A DNA stretch of 38,683 bases from Bacillota bacterium (GCA_023415235.1 JAEZLP010000038.1:1-38683), one strand, 5' to 3'; positions 24,904-33,752 are shown, numbered from the stretch's first letter. The notes: generated from the letters alone by a model not told the origin. Numbers and translations are program-made.

Positions 24904-25857
24904 TTATTTTCCTTTTTCGCTGTCATCATTCCTTGCCAGCTCGGTCAGCGAGGTAGCCAGACCTGCAAGGCCCTGAATTTCCGAAGGAATGATGATTTTC
25001 GTGGCCTTCCCATCCGCCGCCTTGGCAAAGGCATCAAGGCTCTTGAGGGCAATGACCTGCTGGGTTGGATCAGATTCCACCAGCATTCTGATTCCGTCCG
25101 CCGTTGCTTTCTGAACCAGAAGAATTGCCTGGGCATGACCTTCCGCTTCTCTGATCTGGGCTTCCTTCTTTGCTTCAGCGGCCAGGATCATTGCTTCCTT
25201 GTTTGCTTCTGCATTCAGGATCTGAGACTGCTTGTTACCCTCCGCAATGAGAACTGCGGATGTTTTCTCCCCTTCCGCTCTCAGAATCGCTTCTCTTCGT
25301 TCTCTCTCCGCACGCATCTGTTTTTCCATTGCCTGCTGGATGTCTTTCGGCGGAACGATATTTTTAACTTCCACACGGTTGATCTTGATGCCCCACGGAT
25401 CCGTGGCTTCATCGAGAACCAGTCTGATCTTCGCGTTGATATGCTCTCTGCTGGTCAGGGATTCGTCAAGCTCCAGATCGCCGATGATGTTTCTCAATGT
25501 GGTTGCAGTGAGATTTTCGATGGCGGACATGGGATTTTCCACTCCGTAGGCGTAAAGCTTGGGATCCGTGATCTGAAAATAGATTACCGTATCGATTTCC
25601 ATAGTAACGTTATCCTTTGTAATAACAGGCTGCGGCGGAAAATCGATGACGTGCTCCTTCAGGGAAACCTTCTTTGCGATCTTGTCGATCAGCGGAATTT
25701 TAATATGAAGTCCCACCTGCCAGGTGGCGTTGTACGCTCCCAGTCTTTCTACCACATAGGCCCTCGCCTGTGGTACGATACGGATATTTGTGATGACTAA
25801 AAAAATAGCAATGATAATTAACAGAAAAATTACCAGTGTTGAAATAATACTATCCAT
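24904..25857 (-). CDS. SPFH/band 7 membrane protein (stomatin/QmcA-like)
   Basis: The 317-residue protein has one N-terminal membrane segment (about 5-25), followed by an SPFH domain (VPQARAYVVERLGAY, VIDFPPQPVITKDNV, YFQITDPKLYAYGVENP). A long Ala/Glu-rich coiled coil follows (about 175-250, with EKQMRAERERREAI and repeated ILAAEAKKEAQ patterns), then a C-terminal region. Such proteins form large oligomers on the membrane and organise microdomains or modulate membrane proteases. It shares one base with the nfeD stop codon (TAATG), so the two are translationally coupled, as in many bacterial stomatin operons. Its direct partner here is unknown. Confidence 0.92.
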   Translation of the reverse strand: MDSIISTLVIFLLIIIAIFLVITNIRIVPQARAYVVERLGAYNATWQVGLHIKIPLIDKIAKKVSLKEHVIDFPPQPVITKDNVTMEIDTVIYFQITDPKLYAYGVENPMSAIENLTATTLRNIIGDLELDESLTSREHINAKIRLVLDEATDPWGIKINRVEVKNIVPPKDIQQAMEKQMRAERERREAILRAEGEKTSAVLIAEGNKQSQILNAEANKEAMILAAEAKKEAQIREAEGHAQAILLVQKATADGIRMLVESDPTQQVIALKSLDAFAKAADGKATKIIIPSEIQGLAGLATSLTELARNDDSEKGK

Positions 25858-26315
25858 TATTCTTCCCCTTTCACTTTCTCAACGATAAGCTTGACCCCTT
25901 CGATTTTGACGATCCTGGCCAGATCTCCCTTATCCAGAATGTCTTCTTTGTCATTTGCGGCAGCGGTCCATATCAATCCGTCGAGCTTGACCTGGCCGGG
26001 ATGATACGGCCTGATGGGTTCCATAACCAGACAGGTCTTGCCGGTCATCTGGTCGATGTTGTTTTTCTCATGACCGATTCGCAGCCTTTTTTCAGCCAGT
26101 GGTCTGGTGAAATATAATAAAATGATCGACACAATGAGAAATACCGCCACCTGGAGTAAAATCGGCCCACCCAGCAAAGCTATGATGCAGGCGGCCACTC
26201 CCCCGACGGTAAACCAGATCGTGGTCAGCCCCATGGTAAAGCCCTCTATGACTGCAAAAATCACGGCAATCAGAACCCAGATCAATGGTTCCGATAAAAG
26301 AAAATCGGTTAACAT
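25857..26315 (-). CDS. NfeD-like membrane protein (short form)
   Basis: The product has about four hydrophobic segments in the first 75 residues (LIWVLIAVIFAVIEGF, GGVAACIIALLGG, LLQVAVFLIVSIILLYF). A C-terminal OB-fold domain follows (about 90-152) with TGKTCLVMEPIRPYHPGQVKLDGLIWTA split over two strands. It lacks the ClpP-like protease domain of long NfeD proteins. The preferred start is the second ATG: it lies 7 bases after a GGGGG site, whereas the first (26321) is only one or two bases away. It is paired with the SPFH gene, the usual partner, and probably helps assemble or stabilise its oligomers. Confidence 0.87.
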   Translation of the reverse strand: MLTDFLLSEPLIWVLIAVIFAVIEGFTMGLTTIWFTVGGVAACIIALLGGPILLQVAVFLIVSIILLYFTRPLAEKRLRIGHEKNNIDQMTGKTCLVMEPIRPYHPGQVKLDGLIWTAAANDKEDILDKGDLARIVKIEGVKLIVEKVKGEE

Positions 26316-26357
26316 AAGCATTCCCCCTTTTACAATGCAGTGTGATACCCTTATCCG

Positions 26358-27431
26358 CTATTGGATCGCCTTTTCCTGTTTGATAAAATTGACCAGTTCC
26401 TTTCCGATCTCTTTCTCCGGAACCGTTTTTACGATTGCTCCGTGCCGAAACAGAACGCCCTTGCCTCTCCCGCAGGCAACACCGAAGTCGGCTTCCTTGG
26501 CCTCCCCCGGTCCGTTGACCGCGCAGCCCATTACCGCGACGGAGAAGGAGGGGATGTTGTTTTTTTTCATACTGTCCTCGACAGGCTTTAGCGCCGCTTC
26601 CACCTCGGCGGCAATCACGGCAAGATCCACGCCGCATCTTCCGCAGGTCGGACAGGAGATAAAATAGATGGAATTGTTCTTCAGCTGAAGCGCCTTTAAA
26701 ATTTCCGACGCGAAAAGCACTTCGTTTAGAGGATCTCCCGTCAAGGAAACCCGAATGGTATCCCCGATGCCTTCAAGCAACAACGCGCCAATCCCGATGG
26801 CAGACTTGACCTTCCCGCTCTCCACCGTTCCCGCCTCGGTAATTCCGATGTGGAACGGATGATCCGTCTTCCCGGAAAGAAGCCTGTGAGCCTGGTAATT
26901 AAGCTTAACCTCCGATGATTTCAAGGACAAAACGAGATCTGAAAATCCCATATCCTCAACTAATTCAATATTCCTAAGAGCGCTTTCCGCCAAACCTTCG
27001 GCGGTAACTCCCTTGTGCTTTTCCAATATATCCTTTTCAAGAGAACCGGAATTCACGCCGATCCTGATGGGGATCTGCCGCTCCTTCGCAGCGTCGATCA
27101 CCGCCTTGACCCTGTCTCGGTCGCCGATATTTCCGGGATTAATCCTTACCTTGTCGGCGCCGTTTTGGATCGCCGCCACAGCCAGCCGGTAGTCAAAATG
27201 AATATCGGCCACCAAAGGTGTGGCCACCTGCTTTTTTATCTGCCCAAGAGCTTCCGCCGCCTCCATATCGGGGACTGCGCAGCGCACAATATCACAGCCG
27301 GCTTCGGCAAGCTGACGAATCTGCTTTACCGTATCCGGAATGTTCCTGGTGTCCGTATTGGTCATCGACTGGATCGAGATTGGAGCGCCTCCTCCGATGA
27401 GAACGCCTCCGCAGTTGACTTGCCTGCTCAT
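26358..27431 (-). CDS. ispG: 4-hydroxy-3-methylbut-2-en-1-yl diphosphate synthase
   Basis: IspG (GcpE) is the 4Fe-4S enzyme that converts MEcPP to HMBPP near the end of the non-mevalonate isoprenoid pathway. The 357-residue product has a TIM barrel (SMTNTDTRN near 20, RCAVPD near 51, ADIHFDY near 75, INPGN near 98) and a C-terminal cluster domain. The cluster ligands are in CPTCGRCG (about 260-267) and GCAVNGPGEAKEAD (about 302-315). It overlaps rseP by 4 bases, making dxr-rseP-ispG a coupled unit. Confidence 0.96.
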   Translation of the reverse strand: MSRQVNCGGVLIGGGAPISIQSMTNTDTRNIPDTVKQIRQLAEAGCDIVRCAVPDMEAAEALGQIKKQVATPLVADIHFDYRLAVAAIQNGADKVRINPGNIGDRDRVKAVIDAAKERQIPIRIGVNSGSLEKDILEKHKGVTAEGLAESALRNIELVEDMGFSDLVLSLKSSEVKLNYQAHRLLSGKTDHPFHIGITEAGTVESGKVKSAIGIGALLLEGIGDTIRVSLTGDPLNEVLFASEILKALQLKNNSIYFISCPTCGRCGVDLAVIAAEVEAALKPVEDSMKKNNIPSFSVAVMGCAVNGPGEAKEADFGVACGRGKGVLFRHGAIVKTVPEKEIGKELVNFIKQEKAIQ

Positions 27432-28426
27432 AGTATAAACCTTCCCACATCTTGGAATGTGATATAGATCATCAATCCGAACAGAAGCATAAGGCCGACG
27501 AAATGAATCTTTCCTTCTGTCTCGTCGGATATGGTTCTGCCGGTCATTTTACGGATTACTAAGAAAAGCAGCCGCCCTCCGTCCAGGGCCGGAAATGGAA
27601 GCATATTGACGATTGCGAGATTCAGGCTGATGAAGGCTGTGAGCTGAGCCAGATAAAGCACGCCCAGTTTCGCCGTATCGCCCACAATATAAACGATGCC
27701 GACCGGTCCGGTCAGATTTTTTGTAGAAACTTCTCCGGTAATGAGCTGCCCGATGATCTTGATCATCTCGCCTCCCATTTCAAAGGTGCTTTGAGTGCCA
27801 TATACGATTGCCTTGACTGGATCCTTCGCGTAGGCGGGAGTAATGCCGATGATCCTGCGTCCGTCCTTCGCTTTCACAACGTCGACCGTAAAGCTCTGGA
27901 CTTCTCCATCCCGCTCTACCGCCACCGCTACGGTTTTTTCGCTGCCTTGACTGATGGCGTCGGTGATATCGGTCCATTCTTCTATCTCTTTATCGTCGAT
28001 CCGAACGATCCTGTCTCCCGGAAGAAGTCCAGCTCTCATGGCGGGCAAATCCGGCGACAGCTCGTTGATTACATTGGTTGGCATACCTGCGGCAAACATA
28101 ACTGCCGACAGAATGGCCACAGCCAGAATCAGGTTCATGGTGGAACCGGCTACGACGACCAGCGCCTTGGCAGGGAAAGGCTTGTTGTTGAAAGCCGAGG
28201 CATCCGACGATTCCTCGTCCTCCCCTTCCATTTTGCAGTAACCTCCGATAGGGAGCGCTCTCAGCGAATACTCCGTTTCTCCTTTTTTAAATTGAAAAAG
28301 CAGCGGACCCATCCCCAGCGCAAATTCATTCACCCTGATTCCGACGGATTTTGCAGATATGAAATGTCCCAATTCATGGACGAAAATGAGCAGACAGAAA
28401 ATCAGTACTGCATATATTATCATCAT
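27428..28426 (-). CDS. rseP: RIP-type site-2 metalloprotease
   Basis: This intramembrane zinc protease cleaves transmembrane anchors such as those of anti-sigma factors. The first membrane segment holds HELGHF (about 16-21) with the two zinc histidines and the catalytic Glu. A single PDZ domain follows (about 120-200, MRAGLLPGDRIVRIDDKEIE). The last segments hold NMLPFPALDGGRLLF (about 271-285), which supplies the zinc-binding Asp. At 332 residues it is the short Gram-positive form (RasP-like). It overlaps both dxr and ispG by 4 bases. Confidence 0.93.
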   Translation of the reverse strand: MMIIYAVLIFCLLIFVHELGHFISAKSVGIRVNEFALGMGPLLFQFKKGETEYSLRALPIGGYCKMEGEDEESSDASAFNNKPFPAKALVVVAGSTMNLILAVAILSAVMFAAGMPTNVINELSPDLPAMRAGLLPGDRIVRIDDKEIEEWTDITDAISQGSEKTVAVAVERDGEVQSFTVDVVKAKDGRRIIGITPAYAKDPVKAIVYGTQSTFEMGGEMIKIIGQLITGEVSTKNLTGPVGIVYIVGDTAKLGVLYLAQLTAFISLNLAIVNMLPFPALDGGRLLFLVIRKMTGRTISDETEGKIHFVGLMLLFGLMIYITFQDVGRFIL

Positions 28427-29556
28427 CCTATTAAATCCCCCCTGACAGTATGATCGATTTCTATAATCCCTTCCAAGTCAAGATTATAAACTGGCCTATG
28501 CTCGTTCATAACCCTTTCTATTGTTTCCTGAATATCGAGAAAACCGATGCGGCCTTCCAGAAATTTTTGCACCAGTACTTCATTGGCGGCGTTCAAAACC
28601 ACAGGATAGCTTCCTCCGGCTTTGATCGCCTCGTAGGCAAGCCCGAGACACCGGAATGTATCCAGGTCGGGCTTTTCGAAGGTCAGTGTGCCAAGCTTCA
28701 CAAAATCCACGCCCTCCAGCCTGTTTCCGATCCGTTCCGGATAAGTAAGCGCATAGCTGATGGGAACCCTCATGTCAGGGATTCCCAGCTGGGCAATAAT
28801 GGAATGGTCGATATATTCCACCATGGAGTGCACTACGCTCTGCGGATGGACCACAACCTCGATTTTCTCCGGAGGAACATCGAAAAGCCATCTGGCTTCA
28901 ATTACCTCCAGTCCCTTGTTCATCATGGTTGCAGAATCAATGGTAATTTTACTCCCCATCTTCCAATTGGGATGGTTGAGCGCCTGGGCCAGAGTCACCT
29001 TTTGCAGCGCTTCCTTGGAAAAACCTCGAAAGGGTCCTCCTGACGCTGTAAGGATAATTCGGTTGATATCGCCATGACGGTTGCCCTGCAAAGCCTGAAA
29101 TATGGCGCTGTGTTCGCTGTCCACCGGAAGAAGCTGCGTTTTGCTCTCCTTTACCGCATTCATGATGATCTCTCCGCCGGCCACCAGGGTTTCCTTGTTG
29201 GCCAGCGCGACGTCTTTTCCCGCCTTGATCGCATAGTAGGTTGGACGCAGCCCCATCATTCCTATCAGGGAATTCACCACCATATCACAATCCGTTTTTG
29301 CGGCAGCCACCACCAGACCTTCCATTCCGAAGAGGAATTCGGTTCCCGGATATTTTTTCCCCATTTCAACCGCGTCATTCTCATCGGCAACGACTGCCAG
29401 ACTCGGCCTATGCTTTTCAATCTGCTGCCCAAGCAGTTCCATGTTGGAGCCGCAGGTTAATACGGCTGCGTGAAACCGGTCGGTATTCTGTTCTATCATA
29501 TCCAGAGTCTGTGTCCCGATAGAACCGGTTGACCCCAGAATCGCAATCTTTTTCAT
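28423..29556 (-). CDS. dxr: 1-deoxy-D-xylulose-5-phosphate reductoisomerase
   Basis: Dxr turns DXP into MEP with NADPH, the committed step of the non-mevalonate isoprenoid pathway. Motifs in the 377-residue product: ILGSTGSIGTQTLD (about 5-18, NADPH binding), ALANKETLVAGG (about 118-129), PVDSEHSAIFQAL (about 144-156, metal and substrate), the flexible-loop PHPQSVVHSMVEY (about 232-244) and the C-terminal NAANEVLV. It makes precursors used by UppS, encoded upstream in the same group. A GAGGAG site precedes the ATG. Confidence 0.96.
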   Translation of the reverse strand: MKKIAILGSTGSIGTQTLDMIEQNTDRFHAAVLTCGSNMELLGQQIEKHRPSLAVVADENDAVEMGKKYPGTEFLFGMEGLVVAAAKTDCDMVVNSLIGMMGLRPTYYAIKAGKDVALANKETLVAGGEIIMNAVKESKTQLLPVDSEHSAIFQALQGNRHGDINRIILTASGGPFRGFSKEALQKVTLAQALNHPNWKMGSKITIDSATMMNKGLEVIEARWLFDVPPEKIEVVVHPQSVVHSMVEYIDHSIIAQLGIPDMRVPISYALTYPERIGNRLEGVDFVKLGTLTFEKPDLDTFRCLGLAYEAIKAGGSYPVVLNAANEVLVQKFLEGRIGFLDIQETIERVMNEHRPVYNLDLEGIIEIDHTVRGDLIG

Positions 29557-29624
29557 AAGTTCTCCTCAAGCTCCGAATACGACTGAAGCCGGAAATCGAT
29601 AATCATTGGCTGATTTCCAGTCAA

Positions 29625-30413
29625 TCACAGAGCAATGACAAGCATGATATAATAATATACCATGGGCGCGGTATAAAGGACGCTGTCAAATCTGTCCAAA
29701 ATCCCCCCATGGCCGGGGATCAGGTTTCCATAGTCCTTGATGCCCATTTTTCGCTTGAATATGGAAGCGGTCAGATCTCCGAGCTGGGAAATCACGCCGC
29801 CCAGAATGCCCAGGATGATACAATGAAGCAGAAGCTCTGAAACCACAAAGTATCCGAAAATGCCACTGAACAGAACACTGCCCAGAATCCCGCCGATGGA
29901 TCCTTCTATAGTCTTTTTCGGGCTGATTTTAGGACAAAGCTTATGCTTTCCCAATGCCAATCCGGTGAAGTATGCCATGGTATCCGTGCCAAATGCGGTG
30001 ATAAAAATCAGCCAGACCAGAATTCCGTACTCCCCTGTTTGCTCCACAAGGGTCACATGAAAGGAAAGAAAGACCACATAAAAGACTCCGGTGAGTGTCG
30101 CCATGGCGTCGGCCAGCTCCCGTTCGTCAATCTTGAACAGATAGAGCAGGCTTAATAATATTACGGTTAAAAACCAAAGCATATAATAATTGTATTCCGC
30201 CGGTGCGAACAGATTGATTGCGTACAGGCCCAGAATACTAATATATGCCACCCCATAAGAGGGTTTGACGTTTAATGTCTCAAACCCATGATAAAATTCT
30301 CTCACCCCCATGAAGCCGATGACAAAGCATGCGAGGAGCAGAAGCCTCCCGCCTATAAAAACCAGAGCAAGCAGAGGAAGCATTATGATTGCTGACAATA
30401 TTCGCGTTTTCAT
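29625..30413 (-). CDS. cdsA: Phosphatidate cytidylyltransferase (CDP-diglyceride synthase)
   Basis: CdsA makes CDP-diacylglycerol, precursor of all major phospholipids. From MKTRILSAIIM it has 262 residues with seven to eight membrane segments. The C-terminal signature SQLGDLTASIFKRKMGIKDY (about 203-222) and NLIPGHGGILDRFDS (about 223-237) is intact, including its metal-binding Asp residues. An upstream extension encoded to 30521 lies inside uppS and is rejected. The chosen ATG is 7 bases after the uppS stop codon. Confidence 0.95.
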   Translation of the reverse strand: MKTRILSAIIMLPLLALVFIGGRLLLLACFVIGFMGVREFYHGFETLNVKPSYGVAYISILGLYAINLFAPAEYNYYMLWFLTVILLSLLYLFKIDERELADAMATLTGVFYVVFLSFHVTLVEQTGEYGILVWLIFITAFGTDTMAYFTGLALGKHKLCPKISPKKTIEGSIGGILGSVLFSGIFGYFVVSELLLHCIILGILGGVISQLGDLTASIFKRKMGIKDYGNLIPGHGGILDRFDSVLYTAPMVYYYIMLVIAL

Positions 30414-30420
30414 CCTTCGT

Positions 30421-31140
30421 TCACCTGCCTCCAAACCGTCTTTTTCTGTTTTGAAATATCTCGATTGCTTTTTCGTAATCCTCTCTCGTAAAATCAGGCC
30501 AGAGAACGTCCGTAAACACAAATTCGCTGTATGCGCACTGCCAAAGCAGGTAATTGCTCAATCTCATTTCTCCGCTGGTCCGGATGATCAGATCCGGGTC
30601 CGGAATTCCTTCGGTATAAAGATTGTCCGAAATCATTTCCTCCGTGATCTCATCGGCTTTCAGCTCTCCGGTCTCCACCTTACGGGCAAGCTTTACCACC
30701 GATCTCAGGATCTCGTCTCTGCCGCCGTAGTTCAAGGCAATATTGAACTGGAGCCCGGTATTGTGTTTTGTTGTTTCAAGAGATCGTTCCAGGCTTTTGA
30801 CCGCATCCTGCGGAAGCTTCTCATAATCGCCGAGCACCCTGACTTTCACGTTGTTTTCGTGAAGCTCTTTCAGTTCCTTCTCGATATAAATCACAATCAG
30901 CTTGAAGATTCCGCTGACCTCCTCCACGGAGCGCTTCCAGTTTTCCGTCGAAAAGGCATAAACTGTCAGGTGCTTGATGCCAAGCGCCGAGGAAGCCTTG
31001 ACGATTTCCTTGATGGTTTGCATGCCCGCATTATGGCCGGCCATACGAGGTAAATTTCTGTTCTGGGCCCATCGTCCGTTTCCATCCATGATGATGGCCA
31101 CATGGGAAGGTATTTTTTCCAAATCAATCATATTCTGCAC
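30421..31140 (-). CDS. uppS: Undecaprenyl diphosphate synthase
   Basis: UppS adds eight isoprene units in cis to farnesyl diphosphate to give the C55 carrier lipid for peptidoglycan and other surface polymers. The 239-residue product has HVAIIMDGNGRWAQ (about 13-26, catalytic Asp), RMAGHNAGMQT, the YAFSTENWKRS block (about 75-85), and the C-terminal LIIRTSGEMRLSNYLLWQCAYSE region split by family positions. The GTG at 31140 has GGAG eight bases upstream and overlaps the preceding gene. An ATG three codons later forms an ATGA overlap with the previous stop codon and is the alternative start. Confidence 0.95.
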   Translation of the reverse strand: MQNMIDLEKIPSHVAIIMDGNGRWAQNRNLPRMAGHNAGMQTIKEIVKASSALGIKHLTVYAFSTENWKRSVEEVSGIFKLIVIYIEKELKELHENNVKVRVLGDYEKLPQDAVKSLERSLETTKHNTGLQFNIALNYGGRDEILRSVVKLARKVETGELKADEITEEMISDNLYTEGIPDPDLIIRTSGEMRLSNYLLWQCAYSEFVFTDVLWPDFTREDYEKAIEIFQNRKRRFGGR

Positions 31141-31367
31141 ACCGTTAACTCCAGTACTCCTTCTGTTTCCGGGCCGGAATCAGAAGGCCCGGTATCCTTC
31201 ACGGACTTTGCGCCGCGGATTCCGATCCGGATCACCCGCAGCGCCCCCTCTGTCAATTCCTTCTTCGGAGGCTTCGTCTCCGAGATAATATAAGCTAGCC
31301 CTTCTGCTTTCAGAAGGGCTGCTGCATCATGAAGCTCCATACCTAAAATATCAGGAAAATCATTCAA
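31128..31367 (-). CDS. Small PASTA-like protein of unknown role
   Basis: The 79-residue product is not a known partner of frr or uppS. Its N-terminal half, FPDILGMELHDAAALLKAEG, resembles the start of a PASTA domain, as found in penicillin-binding proteins and PrkC-type kinases. The C-terminal half ends in a beta-like stretch EGVLELTVCR, as PASTA repeats do. There is no signal peptide or membrane segment, so it appears cytoplasmic, unlike typical PASTA proteins. The start is TTG, 3 bases after the frr stop codon, with GGAGG inside the frr end. It overlaps uppS by 13 bases. The tight packing supports it being a real gene. Confidence 0.75.
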   Translation of the reverse strand: MNDFPDILGMELHDAAALLKAEGLAYIISETKPPKKELTEGALRVIRIGIRGAKSVKDTGPSDSGPETEGVLELTVCRI

Positions 31368-31370
31368 TGA

Positions 31371-31928
31371 TTAAACCTCCATGATTTCCTTTTCTTTATC
31401 AGCGATGATCTGATCGATGTCCTTGATCGCTTTGTCTGTCTTTTTCTGAACTTCATCCAAAGCCTTTTTCAGATCATCCTCTGTGAGTTCTCCTGCTTTT
31501 TCCTGTTTTTTCAGCTCGTCATTGGCGTCTCTTCTTTCGTTCCTGACAGCTACCTTCACATCCTCACCGAACTTTTTGACCACCTTGATCAGTTCTTTTC
31601 TTCTTTCCTCCGTTACGGCAGGAATGACGAGACGAATTACTTTTCCGTCGTTGGAAGGATTGATTCCCAGATTTGCTACATTGATGGCCTTTTCGATGTC
31701 GTGGATGGATTTGGGATCAAACGGTGAAATCATTAAGCTCCTCGGATCAGGAACCGATATATTGGAAATGTTCTTAAGTGGAGTCGGAGTCCCATAGTAA
31801 TCAACCTTGATCTGGTCCAACAAGGCCGGATTCGCTCTACCCGCTCTGATTGTGTTCAACTCTTCTTTTAAAACCGCTATGCTCTTCTTCATTTTTTCTT
31901 CAAGAACTTGTTGTACATCAATACTCAT
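31371..31928 (-). CDS. frr: Ribosome recycling factor
   Basis: RRF acts with EF-G to split the post-termination ribosome. The 185-residue product has the standard length and landmarks: ELNTIRAGRANPALLDQIKV split over positions 22-41, YYGTPTPLKNISNISVPDPR (about 44-63), LGINPSNDGKVIRL (about 89-102), ERRKELIKVVKKFGEDVKVA and a C-terminal long helix with KALDEVQKKTDKAI. It lies 40 bases after pyrH, as in most Firmicutes. Confidence 0.97.
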   Translation of the reverse strand: MSIDVQQVLEEKMKKSIAVLKEELNTIRAGRANPALLDQIKVDYYGTPTPLKNISNISVPDPRSLMISPFDPKSIHDIEKAINVANLGINPSNDGKVIRLVIPAVTEERRKELIKVVKKFGEDVKVAVRNERRDANDELKKQEKAGELTEDDLKKALDEVQKKTDKAIKDIDQIIADKEKEIMEV

Positions 31929-31968
31929 AAATTCATCCTCCGCAATATTATATTTTTGTTTGGATTTC

Positions 31969-32673
31969 TTATCTGACGATGGTGCCTATTTTTTCGCCGT
32001 ATACTGCTTTCAGCACATTATCTGGCTCTGAGAGGCCAAAAACATGAATTGGTATGTTATTGTCCATACAGAGCGACGCCGCTGTGGAATCCATAACCTT
32101 CAGCCCCTTCTCAAGAACTTCTTTATGGGTCAGTTCGGTATAACGGATTGCGTCTGGATTTGTTTCAGGATCATCAGAGTAGACCCCGTCAACCTTTTTA
32201 GCCAGAAGAATGACGTCTGCTTCGATTTCTGCCGCCCGCAGGGCTGCCGTGGTATCGGTGGAGAAAAACGGATTTCCGGTTCCGGCTGCAAAGATGACCA
32301 CAACATTTTTTGAAAGATGAGCCATCGCGCGTCTCCTGATATAGGGTTCCGCAACCTCTTTCATTTCGATAGCCGTCTGGACTCTTGTCGGAATCCCGAT
32401 GGCCTCAAACGCATCCTGCAATGCCAGGGAATTGATTACGGTTGCCAGCATCCCCATATAGTCGGCAGTAGCACGGTCCATGCTTTTACTGGTTCTTCCT
32501 CTCCAGAAGTTTCCGCCGCCGACTACGACCGCAACCTGCACTCCCAGTTCGACCAGCGCTTTGACCTGTTTTGCCACCATGCTCAGCATGTCCTCATTCA
32601 AACCGAATTTTGTTTCTCCGGCCAGCGCTTCTCCACTGATTTTTAAAACGACTCTCTTGTATTTGGGCTCCAT
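31969..32673 (-). CDS. pyrH: UMP kinase
   Basis: PyrH phosphorylates UMP to UDP for pyrimidine nucleotide supply. It belongs to the amino-acid kinase fold. The 234-residue product shows RVVLKISGEALAG (about 8-20), VVVGGGNFWRGR (about 48-59), DYMGMLATVINSLALQDA (about 71-88), FAAGTGNPFFSTDTTAALRA (about 132-151) and KKVDGVYSDDP (about 164-174). The family is usually activated by GTP and inhibited by UTP. It is encoded between tsf and frr. Confidence 0.96.
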   Translation of the reverse strand: MEPKYKRVVLKISGEALAGETKFGLNEDMLSMVAKQVKALVELGVQVAVVVGGGNFWRGRTSKSMDRATADYMGMLATVINSLALQDAFEAIGIPTRVQTAIEMKEVAEPYIRRRAMAHLSKNVVVIFAAGTGNPFFSTDTTAALRAAEIEADVILLAKKVDGVYSDDPETNPDAIRYTELTHKEVLEKGLKVMDSTAASLCMDNNIPIHVFGLSEPDNVLKAVYGEKIGTIVR

Positions 32674-32737
32674 AATCGCGTCCTTTCTTAAATTACTCGA
32701 TTTTTGTTGACATTTTCGCTATGTTGGATCTGTAATC

Positions 32738-32765
32738 TAAAGGACACTAAGATTAGTGTCCTTTA
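32738..32765. terminator. Perfect 12-bp hairpin between tsf and pyrH
   Basis: TAAAGGACACTA, a 4-base loop and TAGTGTCCTTTA pair perfectly. No T-tract follows on the minus strand (GATTACAG), so it may be a processing or mRNA-stabilising hairpin between the abundant rpsB-tsf part and pyrH-frr rather than a full terminator. Confidence 0.6.
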
Positions 32766-32782
32766 ATTATACCATATTCTGA

Positions 32783-33697
32783 CTAGTTGTTCATCTGTTT
32801 TGCAACTTCTTCTGCAAAATTTTCTTCCTTCTTTTCGATTCCCTCGCCTACTTCGTAGCGTACCATTTCAACCACCTTGACGGTTTTTCCGATCGCTCTT
32901 GCGGAGTTGTCGATGTACTGCTGAACGCTGAGCTCTCCGTCCTTGACAAACTTCTGCTCAACCAGGCAGGTTTCCTTCAGTTCCTTCTTTAATCTTCCTG
33001 CAACCATCTTTTCTACGATGTCTGCCGGCTTGCCTTCATTCAGCGCCTGGTGTACCAGAATGTTTCTTTCGCTTTCAATGTAAGCCGGGTCAATGGAGGA
33101 TTCATCGATAAATTTCGGATTCATGGATGCAACCTGCATTGCCACGTCTCTTCCCATTACGTTGATCTCTTCCGCAGAAGCGTCTGTCTGGAAGCCTACG
33201 ATAACGCCGATTTTGCCGTTTCCGTGGGTATATCCCACATAAACCACTCCCGGAGTTTCGCATTTAGTAAACCTTCTGATGTTCATGTTTTCGCCGATCT
33301 TGGCAATTTTGTTGTTCAGCGCATCCCGAACGGTTCCTTCCTCTTTATAGGAAAGAGCCAGGAAGGCTTCCATATCATCCGAAGCGGCATCCAGCGCCTT
33401 CTGAGCCAAAACATCTACAAATTCAATAAACTCCTCGTTCTTTGCAACGAAGTCGGTTTCCGAATTCACTTCGATGATGGCGGCTTTCTTTGCATCTGCC
33501 GCAAATGCAAGCTTGACCAAGCCCTGTGAAGCGACTCTGCCAGCCTTCTTGGCAGCCTTGGCCAGTCCTTTTTCTCTCAGCAGCTCGATGGCTTTTTCCA
33601 TATCTCCACTTGTTTCAACAAGTACCTTTTTACAGTCCATCATTCCTGCGCCTGTTCTTTCACGCAGCTCTTTTACCAAACTAGCGGTTACTTCCAT
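32783..33697 (-). CDS. tsf: Elongation factor Ts
   Basis: EF-Ts exchanges GDP for GTP on EF-Tu. The 304-residue sequence begins with the N-terminal UBA-like domain (VKELRERTGAGMMDCKKVL, about 8-26). The core follows, with EVNSETDFVAKNEEF (about 76-90), then IGVIVGFQTDA and VAMQVASMNPKF (about 185-196). A GGAGG site precedes the ATG. It follows rpsB by 55 bases, in the conserved rpsB-tsf order. Confidence 0.97.
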   Translation of the reverse strand: MEVTASLVKELRERTGAGMMDCKKVLVETSGDMEKAIELLREKGLAKAAKKAGRVASQGLVKLAFAADAKKAAIIEVNSETDFVAKNEEFIEFVDVLAQKALDAASDDMEAFLALSYKEEGTVRDALNNKIAKIGENMNIRRFTKCETPGVVYVGYTHGNGKIGVIVGFQTDASAEEINVMGRDVAMQVASMNPKFIDESSIDPAYIESERNILVHQALNEGKPADIVEKMVAGRLKKELKETCLVEQKFVKDGELSVQQYIDNSARAIGKTVKVVEMVRYEVGEGIEKKEENFAEEVAKQMNN

Positions 33698-33752
33698 TCG
33701 TTTGTCCTCCTATTTTGAATTTATTATATATCATGCTGTGATTCTCGCAGAA

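Noticed and set aside
29557..29624. GGAAATC/GATTTCC inverted repeat between cdsA and dxr as a terminator
   Set aside because: There is no T-tract, and the genes on both sides belong to a normally co-transcribed group.
30414..30521. A 36-residue N-terminal extension of CdsA
   Set aside because: It overlaps uppS in another frame and lacks the membrane-protein start; MKTRILSAII with its own ribosome site is better.
32707..32736. Plus-strand TTGACA-18-TGTAAT promoter-like sequence near pyrH
   Set aside because: Transcription would start in the 12-bp hairpin at 32738-32765, and no gene follows on the plus strand.
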